64,000 nucleotides of DNA from Ryuthela nishihirai (GCA_038380435.1 JAWZYU010000028.1:41227095-41291094), one strand, 5' to 3'. Positions 50,565 through 61,806 are shown, numbered from the stretch's first letter. Notes: generated from the letters alone by a model not told the origin. Program-made: numbers and translations.

Positions 50565-51108
50565 CAGTCGCTCAAAAAAATATCCGAACACTATGGTTGA
50601 TTACAGAATTCAGAAAAAATATCTGGCAACGATTTTTTTTTTAGAAATTAGTGATCTGGCAACCTTCGTGTCACGTGACACGAAGGTTGCCAGATCACTA
50701 ATTTCTAAAAAATCTTTGCCATATATTTTTTCTGAATTCTGTAATCAACCATAGTGTTCGGATATTTTTTTGAGCGACTGTAGGTGGTCATATTATTTTG
50801 ATACTAGATCGTGTGGGCTCACTCACGGAAATATTGAGCGTGTGCAGTTACCGCTCACAGCAAACTGGAGCGTGTGCAGTAACTGCACACGCTCCAGTTT
50901 GCTGTGAACGGTAACTGGAGCATGTGCAGTAACTGCACATGCTCCAGTTTGCTGTGAACGGTAACTGGAGCGTGTACAGTTGCTGTACACGCTCCAGATA
51001 TTTTTCCTGAATTCTGTAATCACGTGACTACCAGTGGGGTAGGATGCCAGATATTTTTTCTGAATTCTGTAATCAACCATAGTGTTCGGATATTTTTTTG
51101 AGTGACTG
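50565..51108. mobile_element. MITE-P full copy with filler DNA
   Basis: 544 bp between TA (50563-50564) and TA (51109-51110). The palindromic core is present with an extra CATGTGCAGT hairpin. Near the right end about 40 bp of the normal sequence are replaced by TACCAGTGGGGTAGGAT (51029-51045), copied from 50051-50067 outside the element. Confidence 0.92.
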
Positions 51109-51110
51109 TA

Positions 51111-51528
51111 CTAACGGCATGCCCCACTAGAAGCAGGGATGGAACTTGAGATGTTTGGCCTGAGTGGTTCTGTGCATCATCACAAGGGATTATTAGTACA
51201 CAGCTCTCCTTCCAGTGTATACTTATCTACTGTTTACGAAATCTTACAATGTCAACTCCCTAAAAGTCCAAGGACGAGTATGTCACTAGTTCTTTATTTC
51301 ATCTTTACTTATTTGGCTATTTTGTAATTTGAATCTAAATATTTGAGAAGAGAAATTCGACACTCTAGAAATTCCTGTCATCAACAGCCAATTATATCTT
51401 CTGATCAACATGAAACAGCAATGTTGCCACACTAACTTGACATAATTCCATCTAAAATCAATAAAACTTAACGCGGTTATGTAATCACAGCAAATGTACT
51501 ATTTCCATTAGAACTATCTATTAGAAAT
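51111..51528. repeat. diverged repeat, related to 41630-41790
   Basis: Shares ordered motifs with 41630-41790 as described there. No gene recognised. Confidence 0.5.
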
Positions 51529-51539
51529 AGAAGTCTAGG

Positions 51540-51922
51540 ATTGGATTGTTTTACCTCTGAGCGGCACTTTTTTGCACACCATGAGCTAAATGGCCAGGTC
51601 ACATGGACCCCGAAGGCTCAGAGAAGGTTGGGGGAGGGGACCCACTGGAATAGCTGTTGGGAGACAGATGGTAGCCTCCCGTCAAGGCCATCCAGCGTGT
51701 TCTTTAACATGCACAGGGTATGGCTCTCCCGCACACGGGGCCACTGCTTAACGTCCCATCCGACGGGCGGCGGTCTTTTCAAGCCCATCGGTGTCCCCTA
51801 CTGACCGTGGAGGGCGGGGAATTTTGCGGAGATAAATCTCAACGCTGACCCAGCTGGGACTCGACCATGGGAATTACAGATTACGAGCCTGGGGCGCTAT
51901 CGACTGAGCCACCCCCAACCCC
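51540..51922 (-). mobile_element. SINE-A full copy
   Basis: Flanked by AGAAGTCTAGG at 51529-51539 and 51923-51933. Confidence 0.93.
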
Positions 51923-51933
51923 AGAAGTCTAGG

Positions 51934-52332
51934 TTGGGAACCACTGGTAGAAAGGATTTCTGTCCTTCTTGATGACCTGCCATTTTGCATCATAAATGTA
52001 CCCGGTTTGGAATCACATGTCTTGTTTATTGAATAAACTGTTTAATGTGCAGGCATCATTCTCCATTTCAAATGCTCGCATTCCCTTCTTTAATAACTTA
52101 TATGCCGTTCTGCCCGATAATTTACAGGAAGACTGAGATGCACGCAGCTTGAAAGTAAGTTAATTAAGCGAGTCGATGCAGTCATATGACGTCCTTGTTT
52201 CATGTCACTGTAACTCATAATCAGTGGACTGTTTCGTGTGTCCATCACTTCATCCTGCAAAAGAGATAGGAGAGGTAATGTAAGAATGCTCTGCAGCTGC
52301 AGTGATAGCTCATTATTATTCATTTGAGTATT
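51934..52332. other. unassigned intergenic sequence
   Basis: No gene or shared repeat recognised. Confidence 0.4.
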
Positions 52333-52721
52333 TGGGTTGGGTTGTTTTACCTCTGAGCGGCACTTTTTTGCACACCATGGGCTAAATGGCCAGGTCACAT
52401 GGACCCCGAAGGCTCAGAGAAGGTTGGGGGAGGGGACCAACTGGAACAGCTGTTGGGATACAGATGGTAGCCTCCCGTTAAAACCATCCAGCGTGTTCTT
52501 TAACGTGCACAGGGTATGGCTCTCCCGCACACGGGGCCACGGCTTAACGTCCCATCCGACGGACGGCGGCCTTTCCAAGCCCATCGGTGTCCCCTACTGA
52601 CCGTGGGCAGGGCGGGGAATTTTGCGGAGATAAATCTCAACGCTGACCCAGCTGGGACTCGAACCTGGGAACTACAGATTACGAGCCTGGCGCGCTACCG
52701 ACTGAGCCGCCACCCCCTCCC
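52333..52721 (-). mobile_element. SINE-A full copy
   Basis: Minus orientation; both Pol III boxes intact on the reverse strand. Near-consensus. Confidence 0.92.
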
Positions 52722-52837
52722 CTAAGACACTATGTTTTATTCGCTCGGATACAGATGTTGGAATCATGATACTGAATCTTTCATCCTCTTTCGTTTTTCA
52801 GGGTTTGAATTCAGAGTTTTCATTTCTTTTGTTGCAG

Positions 52838-53575
52838 AGAGGCGGAGATGGATCAGTCACTAGTGTGGCAGGCTCGTAATCTGCAGTTCCCACGTTCGAG
52901 TCCTACCTGTGCCAGTGTTGAGTCTATCCAGCTGTCCTCAGTCGAAAAGAGAAAACCGATAGGATGGAACGTTGAGTCCTTGTATGCGGGTGAGAGCCAT
53001 CCCTGTGAATTTAAAAGAAAATGCTGGATGGACTTAACGGGTTGGGTTGTTTTACCTCTGAGCGGCACTTTTTTGCACACCATGGGCTAAATGGCCAGGT
53101 CACATGGACCCCGAAGGCTCAAAGAAGGTTGGGGGAGGAGACCCACTGGAACAGCTGTTGGGAGACAGATGGTAGTCTCCCGTCAAGGCCATCCAGCGTG
53201 TTCTTTAACGTGCACAGGGTATGGCTCTCCCGCACACGGAACCACGGCTTAACGTCTCATCCGACAGACGGCGGCCTTTTCCAAGTCCATCGGTGTCCCC
53301 TACTGACCGTGGGCAGGGCGGGGAATTTTTGCAGAAATAAATCTCAACGCTGACCCAGCTGGGCCTCGAACCTGGGAACTACAGATTACGAGCCTGGCGC
53401 GCTACCGACTGAGCCACCCGAGCTCCGGACTTAACGGGAGGATGCTATCTGTCTCCTAATAGTTATTCAGTGAGTTCGATTCCCCCAACCTTCTTGAACA
53501 CTTGGTATCCTTGTGATTTTACCGTTTAGCCCATTGTGTGCAAACAACAACCAACGCACCTGTGCTCGTTACAAG
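52838..53575 (+). mobile_element. old SINE-A split by a young SINE-A
   Basis: A diverged plus copy (52838-53041, 53427-53575) is interrupted by a minus copy (53042-53426) flanked by GGACTTAACGGG at 53030-53041 and 53427-53438. Confidence 0.92.
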
Positions 53576-53662
53576 GACATGCTGAATGACCTTGAAGAGC
53601 AACTTCCACGCAGGTCTTTTCAGAGGCCACGGACTCGGCTGAAAGGAGATCTCAAATTTAGA

Positions 53663-54032
53663 CGGGGTGGCTCAGTCGGTAGCACGCCGGGCTCGTAATC
53701 TGCAGTTCCCAGGTTCGAGTCGCAGCTGGGTCAGCGTTGAAATTGATCTCCCAAAACTCCCCACCCTGCCCACGGTCAGTAGGGTCACCGATGGGCTTGG
53801 TAAGGCCGCCGTCCGTCGTTAAGTCGTGACCCCGTGTGCGGGAGAGCCATACCCTGTGCACGTTAAAGAACATGTTGGATGGCCTTGACGGGAGGCTACC
53901 AACTGTCTTCCAACAGCTGTTCCAGTGGGTCCCCTCCCCCAACCTTCTCTGAGCCTTTGGGGTCTTTGTGACCTGGCCATTTAATCCATTATGTGCAAAA
54001 ACAGTGCCGCTCAGAGGTAAAACAAACCAAAT
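53663..54032 (+). mobile_element. SINE-A full copy
   Basis: Flanked by CAAATTTAGA at 53653-53662 and 54033-54042. A short deletion removes 'ggatgggac' from the body. Confidence 0.92.
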
Positions 54033-54113
54033 CAAATTTAGATGCTTCTCACTTTTTGGATTTTGCATACAACAGATAAAATGTGATTTAGTAAACGATA
54101 ACATGTTTTAGCC

Positions 54114-54500
54114 AACAAGCCCTGGATAAGGCACGAATGTTTCTCTTCCGGTTTATTTCTGCTCAGGTGTCGCGTTATTCGCAGACCTTTTCTATGTCAT
54201 GTTATGCCAACGAACTCCTGTTGGAAGTCTGTGGCAAGCAGTTACTTGAGTTGGAACTCTGTGGCAAGCAGTCACTTGAGTTGGAACTCTGTGGCAAGCA
54301 GTCACTTGAGTTGGAACTCTGTGGCAAGCAGTCACTTGAGTTGGAACTCTGTGGCAAGCAGTCACTTGAGTTGGAACTCTGTGGCAAGCAGTTACTTGAG
54401 TTGAAACTCTGTGGCAAGCAGTTACTTGAGTTGGAACTCTGTGGCAAGCAGTTACTTGAGTTGGAACTCTGTGGCAAGCAGTTACTTGAGTGGTAATACA
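54114..54500 (+). repeat. SINE-B relic with tail expanded into a 30-bp minisatellite
   Basis: 54114-54230 is a decayed SINE-B ('agccctggataaggcacgaa', 'tttctgctcaggt', 'gttatgcc'). Its 3' segment TGTGGCAAGCAGTTACTTGA then GTTGGAACTC is repeated nine times to 54494. The period is a multiple of three and lacks stops in several frames on both strands, so open frames of 66-119 codons here are artefacts. Confidence 0.93.
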
Positions 54501-54640
54501 GAACACCTTTCGGCTATTTCTTAGGTAGGACAAATAATGCACATTTTACATCAATGGATATTTCGTATAGATTTTATCAAATTTGTTTTCAAAATGTTCG
54601 TAAATATTCTTATTTGACTTGACAGTTTCTTACAGACTTG

Positions 54641-54890
54641 TTTGGGTTGTTTCAACTCTGAGCGGCACTTTTTTTTGCATACAGTGGGCTAAATGGTCAG
54701 GTCACAAGGACCCCGAAGGCTCAGAGAAAGTTGGGGAAGGGGACCCACTGGAACGGCTGTTGGGAGACAGATGGTAGCCTCCCGTCAGATCATCCAGCAC
54801 GTTCTTTAATGTGCACAGGATAGGGCTTTACATCACACGATGCAACGGCTTAATGTTTCATCCGACGGACGACGTCCGCCTTGAAAGTGC
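54641..54890 (-). mobile_element. SINE-A copy, truncated
   Basis: Minus orientation; tail and body only, ending in 'ccgacggacgacgtccgcct'. Confidence 0.85.
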
Positions 54891-55208
54891 TAAATTTGAA
54901 AATTATTAAATTTGCGCATATTTTACGCATTTTTTAAGAAATTGTTTTAAAACGAAGTGAATAAACGTTACCATATAGTAGAAATCCAGTCTCTTGAAAT
55001 TTTAGCCCACTGTGCATGCAAAAGGGTCTTTTTTTTTCGTTTTTTCCTAATTTCCCCTTTTCACAGGCAAAATTTCTATCACTCCCCCCATTTTTCCCCC
55101 TCTAGATCCGCGCCTGTGATTGGGTAATGTGCCATTTCATATTTTCCACCATTCATATTACAAGCTTGGCACAACCCATTGACTGATATTGAAGCTAACG
55201 ATTAAAAA
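54891..55208. other. unassigned intergenic sequence
   Basis: AT-rich; no gene or repeat recognised. Confidence 0.4.
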
Positions 55209-55215
55209 ACTTGGA

Positions 55216-55586
55216 TTGTTTTACCTCTGAGCGGCACTTTTTTGCACACCATGGGCTAAATGGCCAGGCCACAAGGACCCCGAAGGCTCAGAGAAGGTTG
55301 GGACCCACTGGAACAGCTGTTGGGAGACAGATGGTAGCCTCCCGTCAAGGCCGTCCAGCGTGTTCTTTAACGTGCACAGGGTATGTCTCTCCCGCACACA
55401 GGGCCACGGCTTAACGTCCCATCCGACGGACGGCGGCCTTTCCAAGCCCATTGGTGTCCCCTACTGACCGTGGGCAGGGCGGGGAATTTTAAGGAGATAA
55501 ATCTCAACGCTGACCCAGCTGGGACTCGAACCTGGGAACTACAGATTACGAGCCTGGCGCGCTACCGACTGAGCCGTACCCGCCCC
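55216..55586 (-). mobile_element. SINE-A full copy
   Basis: Flanked by ACTTGGA at 55209-55215 and 55587-55593. The body has a 12-bp deletion after 'gagaaggttgggacccac'. Confidence 0.9.
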
Positions 55587-55701
55587 ACTTGGATGGACAA
55601 TTTAATTTGTTTCAATAATCAATTTTATATTTAGGCTATTGAAATTTTAAAAACAGAAGAAAGAATATAGAGATCGAAAAATTATCTATAAAATAAAAAT
55701 A

Positions 55702-55707
55702 TTTATT
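55702..55707 (-). terminator. possible poly(A) signal of the metallothionein gene
   Basis: AATAAA on the minus strand about 235 nt after the stop codon at 55940. Confidence 0.55.
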
Positions 55708-55939
55708 GCGACGATATTCTAAGTTACAATTAGCTGCCAAAATAACCTAGACATTTTTTTCTTCTTCGTATTACAATTCAGTCTTTTTTCTCTCTCTGCA
55801 TGGCACGTAAAAACTTCCCTTCCTCAAGAAGCGATAAATTAAAAAAATTAACGTTAGAATGAAAAACAAGTTTTGTTCCCTTCGTACAGATTTCGTTTGT
55901 TACATGAGCATCATCAGCGTGGATGTGAGGATGACACTC

Positions 55940-56048
55940 TTAGCAAGAGGCTGAGGAGCAGCATCTGCAGTCTCCGCATTGGCATCTTCCTTGTCCTCGG
56001 GATGCTGAGCAGCAGCGGCATACGTCACAGGTGCATCCTGATCCACAT
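55940..56048 (-). CDS. metallothionein exon 2
   Basis: Acceptor ttttctccacag, then A completes the split Lys codon, followed by 35 residues from CGSGCTCDVCRCC to CRCCSSASC and TAA (55942-55940). Encodes residues 81-115 with twelve cysteines. Confidence 0.92.
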
Positions 56049-58980
56049 CTGTGGAGAAAAATAAACATGAATTTTTCTGTTACGTGTTCAGAAGGCAGAT
56101 TTCTAAAAGATAAAACTAACAATGAAACTAGAATGCCGTTATGGTATTTATTAGATATGTGAACACTGTCAGTTTTTCGTCATTACAAAAATATATAATC
56201 AAACGAATACATTTGTAAAAATAGATATAAGAATTATATCAAATGGGAAGAAGTTTTACCTTTATACAGTATTTCTGATCGCTTTCCATGTACAGTCACT
56301 CAAAAAAATATCCGAACACTATCGTTGATTACAGAATTCAGAAAAAATATCTGGCAACGATTTTTTTTTAGAAATTAGTTATCTGGCAACCTTCGTGTCA
56401 TGTGATTGCAGAATTCAGGAAAAATATCTGGAGCGTGTACAGCAACTGTACACGCTCCAATTACCGTTCGCAGCAAACTGAAGCGTGTGCAGTTACTGCA
56501 CACGCTCCAGTTTGCTGTGAACGGTAACTGCACGCTCAATATTTCCGTGAGTGAGCCCACACGATCTAGTATTAAAATAATATGACCATCTACAGTCGCT
56601 AAAAAAAGTATCCGAACACTAAGGATGATTACACAATTCAGAAAAAAAATCTGGCAACGTTTTTTTTTAGAAATTAGTGATCTGGCTACCTTCGTGTCAC
56701 GTGACACGAAGTCATTATCATGTGGACTCACTCACGGAAATATTGAGCGTGTGCAGTTACCGTTCACAGCAAACTGGAGCGTGTGCAGTAACTGCACACG
56801 CTCCAGTTTGCTGTGCGTGTACAGTTGCTGTACACGCTCCAGATATTTTTCCTGAATTCTGTAATCACGTGACACAAAGGTTGCCAGATCACTAATTTCT
56901 AAAAAAAAATCGTTGCCAGATATTTTTTCTGAATTGTGTAATCAACGATAGTGTTCGGATACTTTTTTGAGCGACTGTACAGAGAACAAAGCAACAGCAC
57001 ATGAAAGTAACTTTACTAAATTAATGCCGTGACAATCAAACTGTGTTCCTCCAGCCATTTTAGTGCTCTCACGAATAAAGTAATCAGGTGTAATAATGAA
57101 CAAAATCATCTATAGATTTGTATTAACATTATAGATTGATGAATTAAAGCCCACGAAACAGGCAATCATTTGTAATAGTAATCAACAAAAATCAGACAAA
57201 AATTTATATTAATATTGTAGATTTATAAATAATAGCCCACGAATCGAATAATCATTTGTAATAAATAATCAGCAAAATTAGACATTCTTCAAACTTTTTT
57301 AATCCCGAAACCGCTAAATCCGCAAAAAATAACATGCACCCACAATATATATGAAGATATATATATATATACCTACTTATTTATACAAGGGGCGGGGGTG
57401 GCTCAGTCGGTAGCGCGCCAGGCTCGTAATCTATAGTTCCCAGGTTCGAGTCCCAGCTGGGTCAGCGTTGAGATTTATCTCCGCAAAATTCCCCGCCTTG
57501 CCCACGGTCAGTAGGGGACACCGATGGGCTTGGAAAGGCCGCCGTCCGTCGGATGGGACGTTAAGCCGTGGCCCCGTGTGCAGGAGAGCCATACCCTGTG
57601 CACGTTAAAGAACAGGCTGGATGGCCTTGACGGGAGGCTACCATCTGTCTCCCAACAGCTGTTCCAGTGGGTCCCCTCCCCCAACCTTCTCTGAGCCTTC
57701 GGGGTCCATGTGACCTGGCCATTTAGCCCATGGTGTGCAAAAAAAGTGCCGCTCAGAGGTAAAACAACCCAACCCAACAACTTATTTATATAAGCTGAAA
57801 TAAGATAAGGAGAAAATATACACATCTGTGAGGATTGCCAGATGATAAAACCATTAAAAGGCTAAACTGGCAACAGGGTTCTCTATCTCTCTGCTCTCCG
57901 CATTGTCTGTCATCTTTAGGACTCTAAACAGAGTCTGGTGTGTGTAAACTGACCGCAAAAGTTAACTCTGTTTAGCAATATTTAAAAAAAAATAATGCTT
58001 TATATTTTTTTCCTGGAATTTCAAATCGTTCTAAAAAAAATAATCAATAAATTTTCTTTGCACATCTCCATGGATCGTCATGCGCATCCCACTTGGGAGA
58101 CGTTGCTTTGGGTTGCTTTACCTCTGAGCGGCACTTTTTTGCACATCATGGGCTAAATGGCCAGGTCACATGGACCCCGAAGGCTCAGAGAAGGTTGGGG
58201 GAGGGGACCCACTGGAACAGCTGTTGGGAGACAGATGGTAACCTCCCGTCAAGGCCATCCAGCGTGTTCTTTAACGTGCACAGGGTATGGCTTTCCCCAC
58301 ACACGGGGCCAAGGCTTAACATCCCATCCGACGGACGGCGGCCTTTCCAAGCGCATCGGTGTCCCCTACTGACCGTGGGAAGGGCGGGGAATTTTGCGGA
58401 GATAAATCTCAACGCTGACCCAGCTGGGACTCGAACCTGAGAACTACAGATTACGAGCCTGGCGCGCTACCGACTGAGCCACCCCCGCCCCTACTTGGGA
58501 GACAACTGCTCTAGAGTCAGTCCAACTGAAAAAAATTAACTTAATAATTTTAACTGTCATTATGAAAAATAAAAATAAAAATGCACTTTTCCCTTGTTCA
58601 AGAATGGCTGAAACCTACTACTAATTAACTAATTAATTAAAATAAATATCGTGGAAATCTTAAGGTAAATTCGATATTAAACGTTCTCCAACTTAAAATT
58701 ATTAAGAATATAAAGTGAAACTTAAAAAAAAACAAACTTACTTTTGAGCGCATTGAGCTTCTGAGCAGCAACGGCAGTCGTCGCAGGTGCAATTGGGTCC
58801 GCAGCCTTTGGTTGCGGCACCGCAACCCGCAGAGCTGCAGCACTGGCACCTCTCACAGGTACAGCTTCCGCCTCCGCAACATCCTGCAGCTTGAGCTTTT
58901 GCCGAGGCTGAAGCAGGAGCCGAGGCATCACAGCAACGACACTTCTCGCACTTGCAGTTGGGGCCGCACTTGCCTGCCAT
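55940..58980 (-). CDS. modular metallothionein, two coding exons
   Basis: Two exons join in frame into 115 residues with 33 cysteines (29%), no aromatic residues and no histidine. The pattern C-x-C-x-x-C-x-C-C occurs five times (residues 9-17, 40-48, 64-72, 85-93, 102-110). Modules are CGPNCKCEKCRCC, an Ala/Ser-rich linker (18-33), CCGGGSCTCERCQCC, CGPNCTCDDCRCC, CGSGCTCDVCRCC and CQCGDCRCC. Metallothioneins bind Zn, Cu or Cd through clustered thiolates in the cytosol and buffer metals; which metal is preferred cannot be told from sequence. Most arthropod forms are about 40-75 residues with two domains, so this one is long. The intron of 2,693 bp carries MITE-P and two SINE-A copies. Likely metal-induced (see 63569-63844). 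Confidence 0.92.
56293..56977. mobile_element. MITE-P double copy
   Basis: Outer tips CAGTCACTCAAAAAAATATC and GAGCGACTG, flanked by TA (56291-56292, 56978-56979). A second left tip (TACAGTCGCTAAAAAAAGTA) lies inside at 56591. The two halves read as an element inserted next to, or into, another copy. It lies in the metallothionein intron. Confidence 0.9.
56980..57374. other. unassigned AT-rich intron sequence
   Basis: Contains a rough 115-bp duplication: 'aatcatttgtaatagtaatc' near 57163 and 'aatcatttgtaataaataat' near 57250. No gene. Confidence 0.45.
57389..57779 (+). mobile_element. SINE-A full copy
   Basis: Flanked by ACTTATTTATA at 57375-57385 and 57780-57790. Near-consensus. In the metallothionein intron. 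Confidence 0.93.
58107..58492 (-). mobile_element. SINE-A full copy
   Basis: Flanked by ACTTGGGAGAC at 58091-58101 and 58493-58503. In the metallothionein intron. Confidence 0.93.
58742..58980 (-). CDS. metallothionein exon 1
   Basis: ATG at 58980-58978 in context GGAAATGGC. 79 full codons plus AA end at donor AAAA|GTAAGT. Holds 21 cysteines. Read without splicing, the donor itself gives AAG TAA, a stop after residue 80, so retained-intron mRNA would still encode a complete shorter metallothionein. Confidence 0.93.
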
Positions 58981-59018
58981 TTCCTTTAGAGTTTGGATTG
59001 GAGAAATCGGAGATCAAA
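58981..59018 (-). other. metallothionein 5' UTR, 3' part
   Basis: A good acceptor (tttgttttccag, AG at 59019-59020) lies 38 nt before the ATG, so the 5' UTR is probably split by an intron that reaches the exon at 63464. Confidence 0.6.
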
Positions 59019-59162
59019 CTGGAAAACAAAAAAAAGAAAGAATTATATCAATTTAAATAATAAGCTGGAAAAATTGGTTGCTTTTAGTGGGATTCTGAGT
59101 GGCAGTATTACTGAATTACGTCAATGACTAAGAAAGAGGGAAAAGTACGATATATACACAGT

Positions 59163-59226
59163 AGTATCAAAGTAATGTGACCACCTACCATACACTATGG
59201 TAAGGTGGTCATATTATTCTGATACG
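59163..59226. mobile_element. short palindromic MITE
   Basis: 'gtatcaaagtaatgtgacca' and its complement enclose 'taccatacactatggta'. The same terminal motif (GGTGGTCATATTATTTTGAT) is found inside MITE-P copies. Confidence 0.8.
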
Positions 59227-59227
59227 G

Positions 59228-59605
59228 CTGGGTTGTTTTACCTTTGAGTGGCACTTTTTTGCACACCATGGGCTAAATGGCCAGGTCACATGGACCCCGA
59301 AGGCTCAGAGAAAGTTGGGGGAGGGAACCCACTGGAACAGCTGTTGGGAGACAGATGGTAGCCGTCAAGGATATAAAGCGTGTTCTTTAACGTGCACAGG
59401 GTATGGTTCTCCCGCACACGGGGCCACGGCTTAACGTCCCATCTGAAGGAAGGCGGCCTTTCCAAGCCCATCGGTGTCCCCTACTGACCGTGGGCAGGGC
59501 AGGGAATTATGCGGAGATAAATTTCAACGCTGACCCAGCTGGGACTCTAACCTGGAACTACAGATTACGAGCCTGGCACGCTACCGACTGAGCCACCTCC
59601 GCACC
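59228..59605 (-). mobile_element. SINE-A full copy
   Basis: Minus orientation; the body lacks about 12 bp ('tagcc gtcaagg' junction). Confidence 0.9.
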
Positions 59606-59611
59606 TATAAG

Positions 59612-59919
59612 GGTTGGGTGTTTCACTTCTGAGCGACACTTTATGGTACACAATGGGCTAAATGGCCAGTTGACAAGGACCTCGAAGGCTAAGAGAAGGT
59701 TGGGGTCGGGGCCCACTGGAAACAACTGTTGGGAGACAGCTCCAATAGTAGCCTCCCGTCTAGGTCATCCAGTGTGTTCTTTAACGTGCACAGGGTATAG
59801 CTCTCACGCACACGGGGCCACGGCTTAACGTCCCATCCGACGGACGGCGGCCTTTCCAAACCCATCGGTATCCCCTAATGACCTTGGGCAGGGCGGGGAA
59901 TTTTGCGGATCACATTTCT
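59612..59919 (-). mobile_element. SINE-A copy, head missing
   Basis: Ends at 'ggggaattttgcggat', where it joins a piece of repeat R (59925-60000). Confidence 0.87.
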
Positions 59920-59924
59920 AGCAT

Positions 59925-60361
59925 AAATGCGTCGTTTGCAATATCCATTTCAAATTTTCGCCTTTTTCCACCGTTGGGGGAAGCAATTATATGTTGGACT
60001 ACGTAAATTATCTATTGGACTATTTTATAGTAATCACAATTTGAATTAGAAACTGGGGATTTATCAATTTAGTATTCGTCAATGCTATCCGAACTAGCAT
60101 CAGTGTAAGGAGTCAACTTCTTCCCATTCTCGTGCCATAGAAAAAGTATCGGAGCCGAAAGTGTTTTTCGCTCAGTTGGAGAATCATCCTACTGTTGGCG
60201 TAATCTCCTGAACTTTGCCCTCTGCATCGAGAGCGAGCAGTCGGGAAGCGTCGATGTCTCTGTCTCAAACATCGTCCTGATAATCTGAGGTCAAAAAGGG
60301 TGGAGAAAGACTTTACTCGTACATTGAAGCAGAAGATCGCAATCTCCAGAATAAACTAGAA
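59925..60361. other. repeat R fragment and coding-like relic
   Basis: 59925-60000 is repeat R. Antisense of 60065-60290 has coding-like texture (DVFETETSTLPDCSLSMQRA, then, after a stop and in the same frame, LSAPILFLWHENGKKLTPYT) with a stop. I do not recognise the family. Confidence 0.35.
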
Positions 60362-61043
60362 CTGTCCTCGGCAAGTAGGAGACAGTTATGGGCTTGGAAA
60401 GGCCGCCGTCAGTCTGATGGGACGTTAAACCGTGGCGTCGTGTGAGGGTTGTTTTATCTCTGAGCGGCACTTTTTTTTTGCACACATTGGGCTAAATGGC
60501 CAGGTCACAAGGACCCCGAAGCTTCAGAGAAAATTGGGAGAGGGGACCTACTGGAATAGTTATTGGGAGACACAGATGGTAGCTCCTGTCAAGGCCATCC
60601 AGAGTGTTCTTTAACGTGCACAGGGTATGGCTCTCCCACACACGGGACCACGGCTTAACGTCCCATCAGACGGACGAGGGTCTTTTCAAGCCCATCGGTG
60701 TCCCCTACTGACCGTGGGCACGGCGCGGAGTTTTGTGAGATGTCTCAACGCTGACCCAGCTGGGACTCGAACCTGGGAACTACAGATTACGAGCCTGGTG
60801 CGCTACCGACTGAGCCACCCCCGTCCCGCCCATGTGTGGGAGAGCCATACCCTGTGCACGTTAAAGAGCACGTTGGATGTCTTGACGGGACACTACCATC
60901 TGTCTCCTAACAGCTGTCCAGTCCAGTAGGTCTTTTCCTCTCAAACCTCTCTGAACTCTCGGGGTCCTTGTGATCTGCCCATTCAGCCCTTTGTGTGCAA
61001 AAAAGTGCCGCTAAGAGGTAAAACAATCCAGCCCAACCGATAC
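60362..61043 (+). mobile_element. SINE-A split by a second SINE-A
   Basis: A plus copy without a head (60362-60449 and 60829-61043) is interrupted by a minus full copy (60450-60828). The duplication at the junction is imperfect (CGTGTGAGG against CATGTGTGGG). Confidence 0.85.
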
Positions 61044-61316
61044 AATATAGGACACACCCTACAACGTATTTACGCCATCCTATAAAGAATATTAGAAAAT
61101 GTATCTCGTAAGAAAAATTTGGAATCATCTCCTAGGGTTAAGGAGCACGTTAATGTATGTAAAATAAAATTATTTATTTATTATTACTGTATTAAAATAT
61201 TACTGAAAATTTTAAATTTAAGTGCTAAAGTTTTAAAAATTAAAAGCTACAGTCGAATTTTAATCAATTTTAATTTCTGTCGTTTGCAATATTTTTTGAA
61301 ATTTTACATTTTCTAT

Positions 61317-61510
61317 CCGTCCCATGGCCGAGTGATTAGCGTGCTTGGATAACGATCTAAGGGACCTGGGTTCGAGTCCCGGGTAAGGCATGGCTGTTGT
61401 GTTGTTTTTCTGCTGAGGTCCTGCCATCCTCACAGACCTTCTACTATGGCATATAAACTGACAGGCTCCTCTCAGACCTCTGTGGCAAGCAGCTGCTTGA
61501 GAGGGAATTT
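61317..61510 (+). mobile_element. SINE-B solo copy
   Basis: Head 'ccgtcccatggccgagtgat', B box GGTTCGAGTCC intact, tail 'ctgcttgagagggaattt'. Confidence 0.9.
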
Positions 61511-61599
61511 AGTAGTTTTATTATTTTCTATTTAGTGACTCTACGATGTAAATTAAAGCTTTTTGGGGGCTTTTTCACCCCTCTCCCCAGGGTTGAAGG

Positions 61600-61790
61600 G
61601 ACAAAATGTTGCACCCAGTGTAAGCGCCTTAATCATCAAACTCCACCACTTAAATATCATATTTCTAAACCAAATAGATTGCATTCAAAATTCGTTAAAA
61701 ATTTTTAAATTTTCAAATTTTACTACCTTAGAGTACGCAACTAGAACGTTTGGGAGATTCAAAAAGTGCAAATCACAATAATTAATCACT
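61600..61790. repeat. repeat R copy, diverged
   Basis: Shares the order 'aaattttcaaattttac', 'tagagtacgcaactagaacg', 'gggagattcaaaaagtgc' with the copies at 9690-10275. Confidence 0.5.
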
Positions 61791-61806
61791 ACTTATGCAA
61801 CCCCAA

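Noticed and set aside
54192..54542. Overlapping open frames of 66-119 codons on both strands
   Set aside because: They are produced by a 30-bp repeat whose length is a multiple of three and which lacks stops; no conserved protein.
59925..60361. Short gene on the minus strand at 60065-60290
   Set aside because: Coding-like texture but interrupted by a stop, with no recognisable family or splice context.
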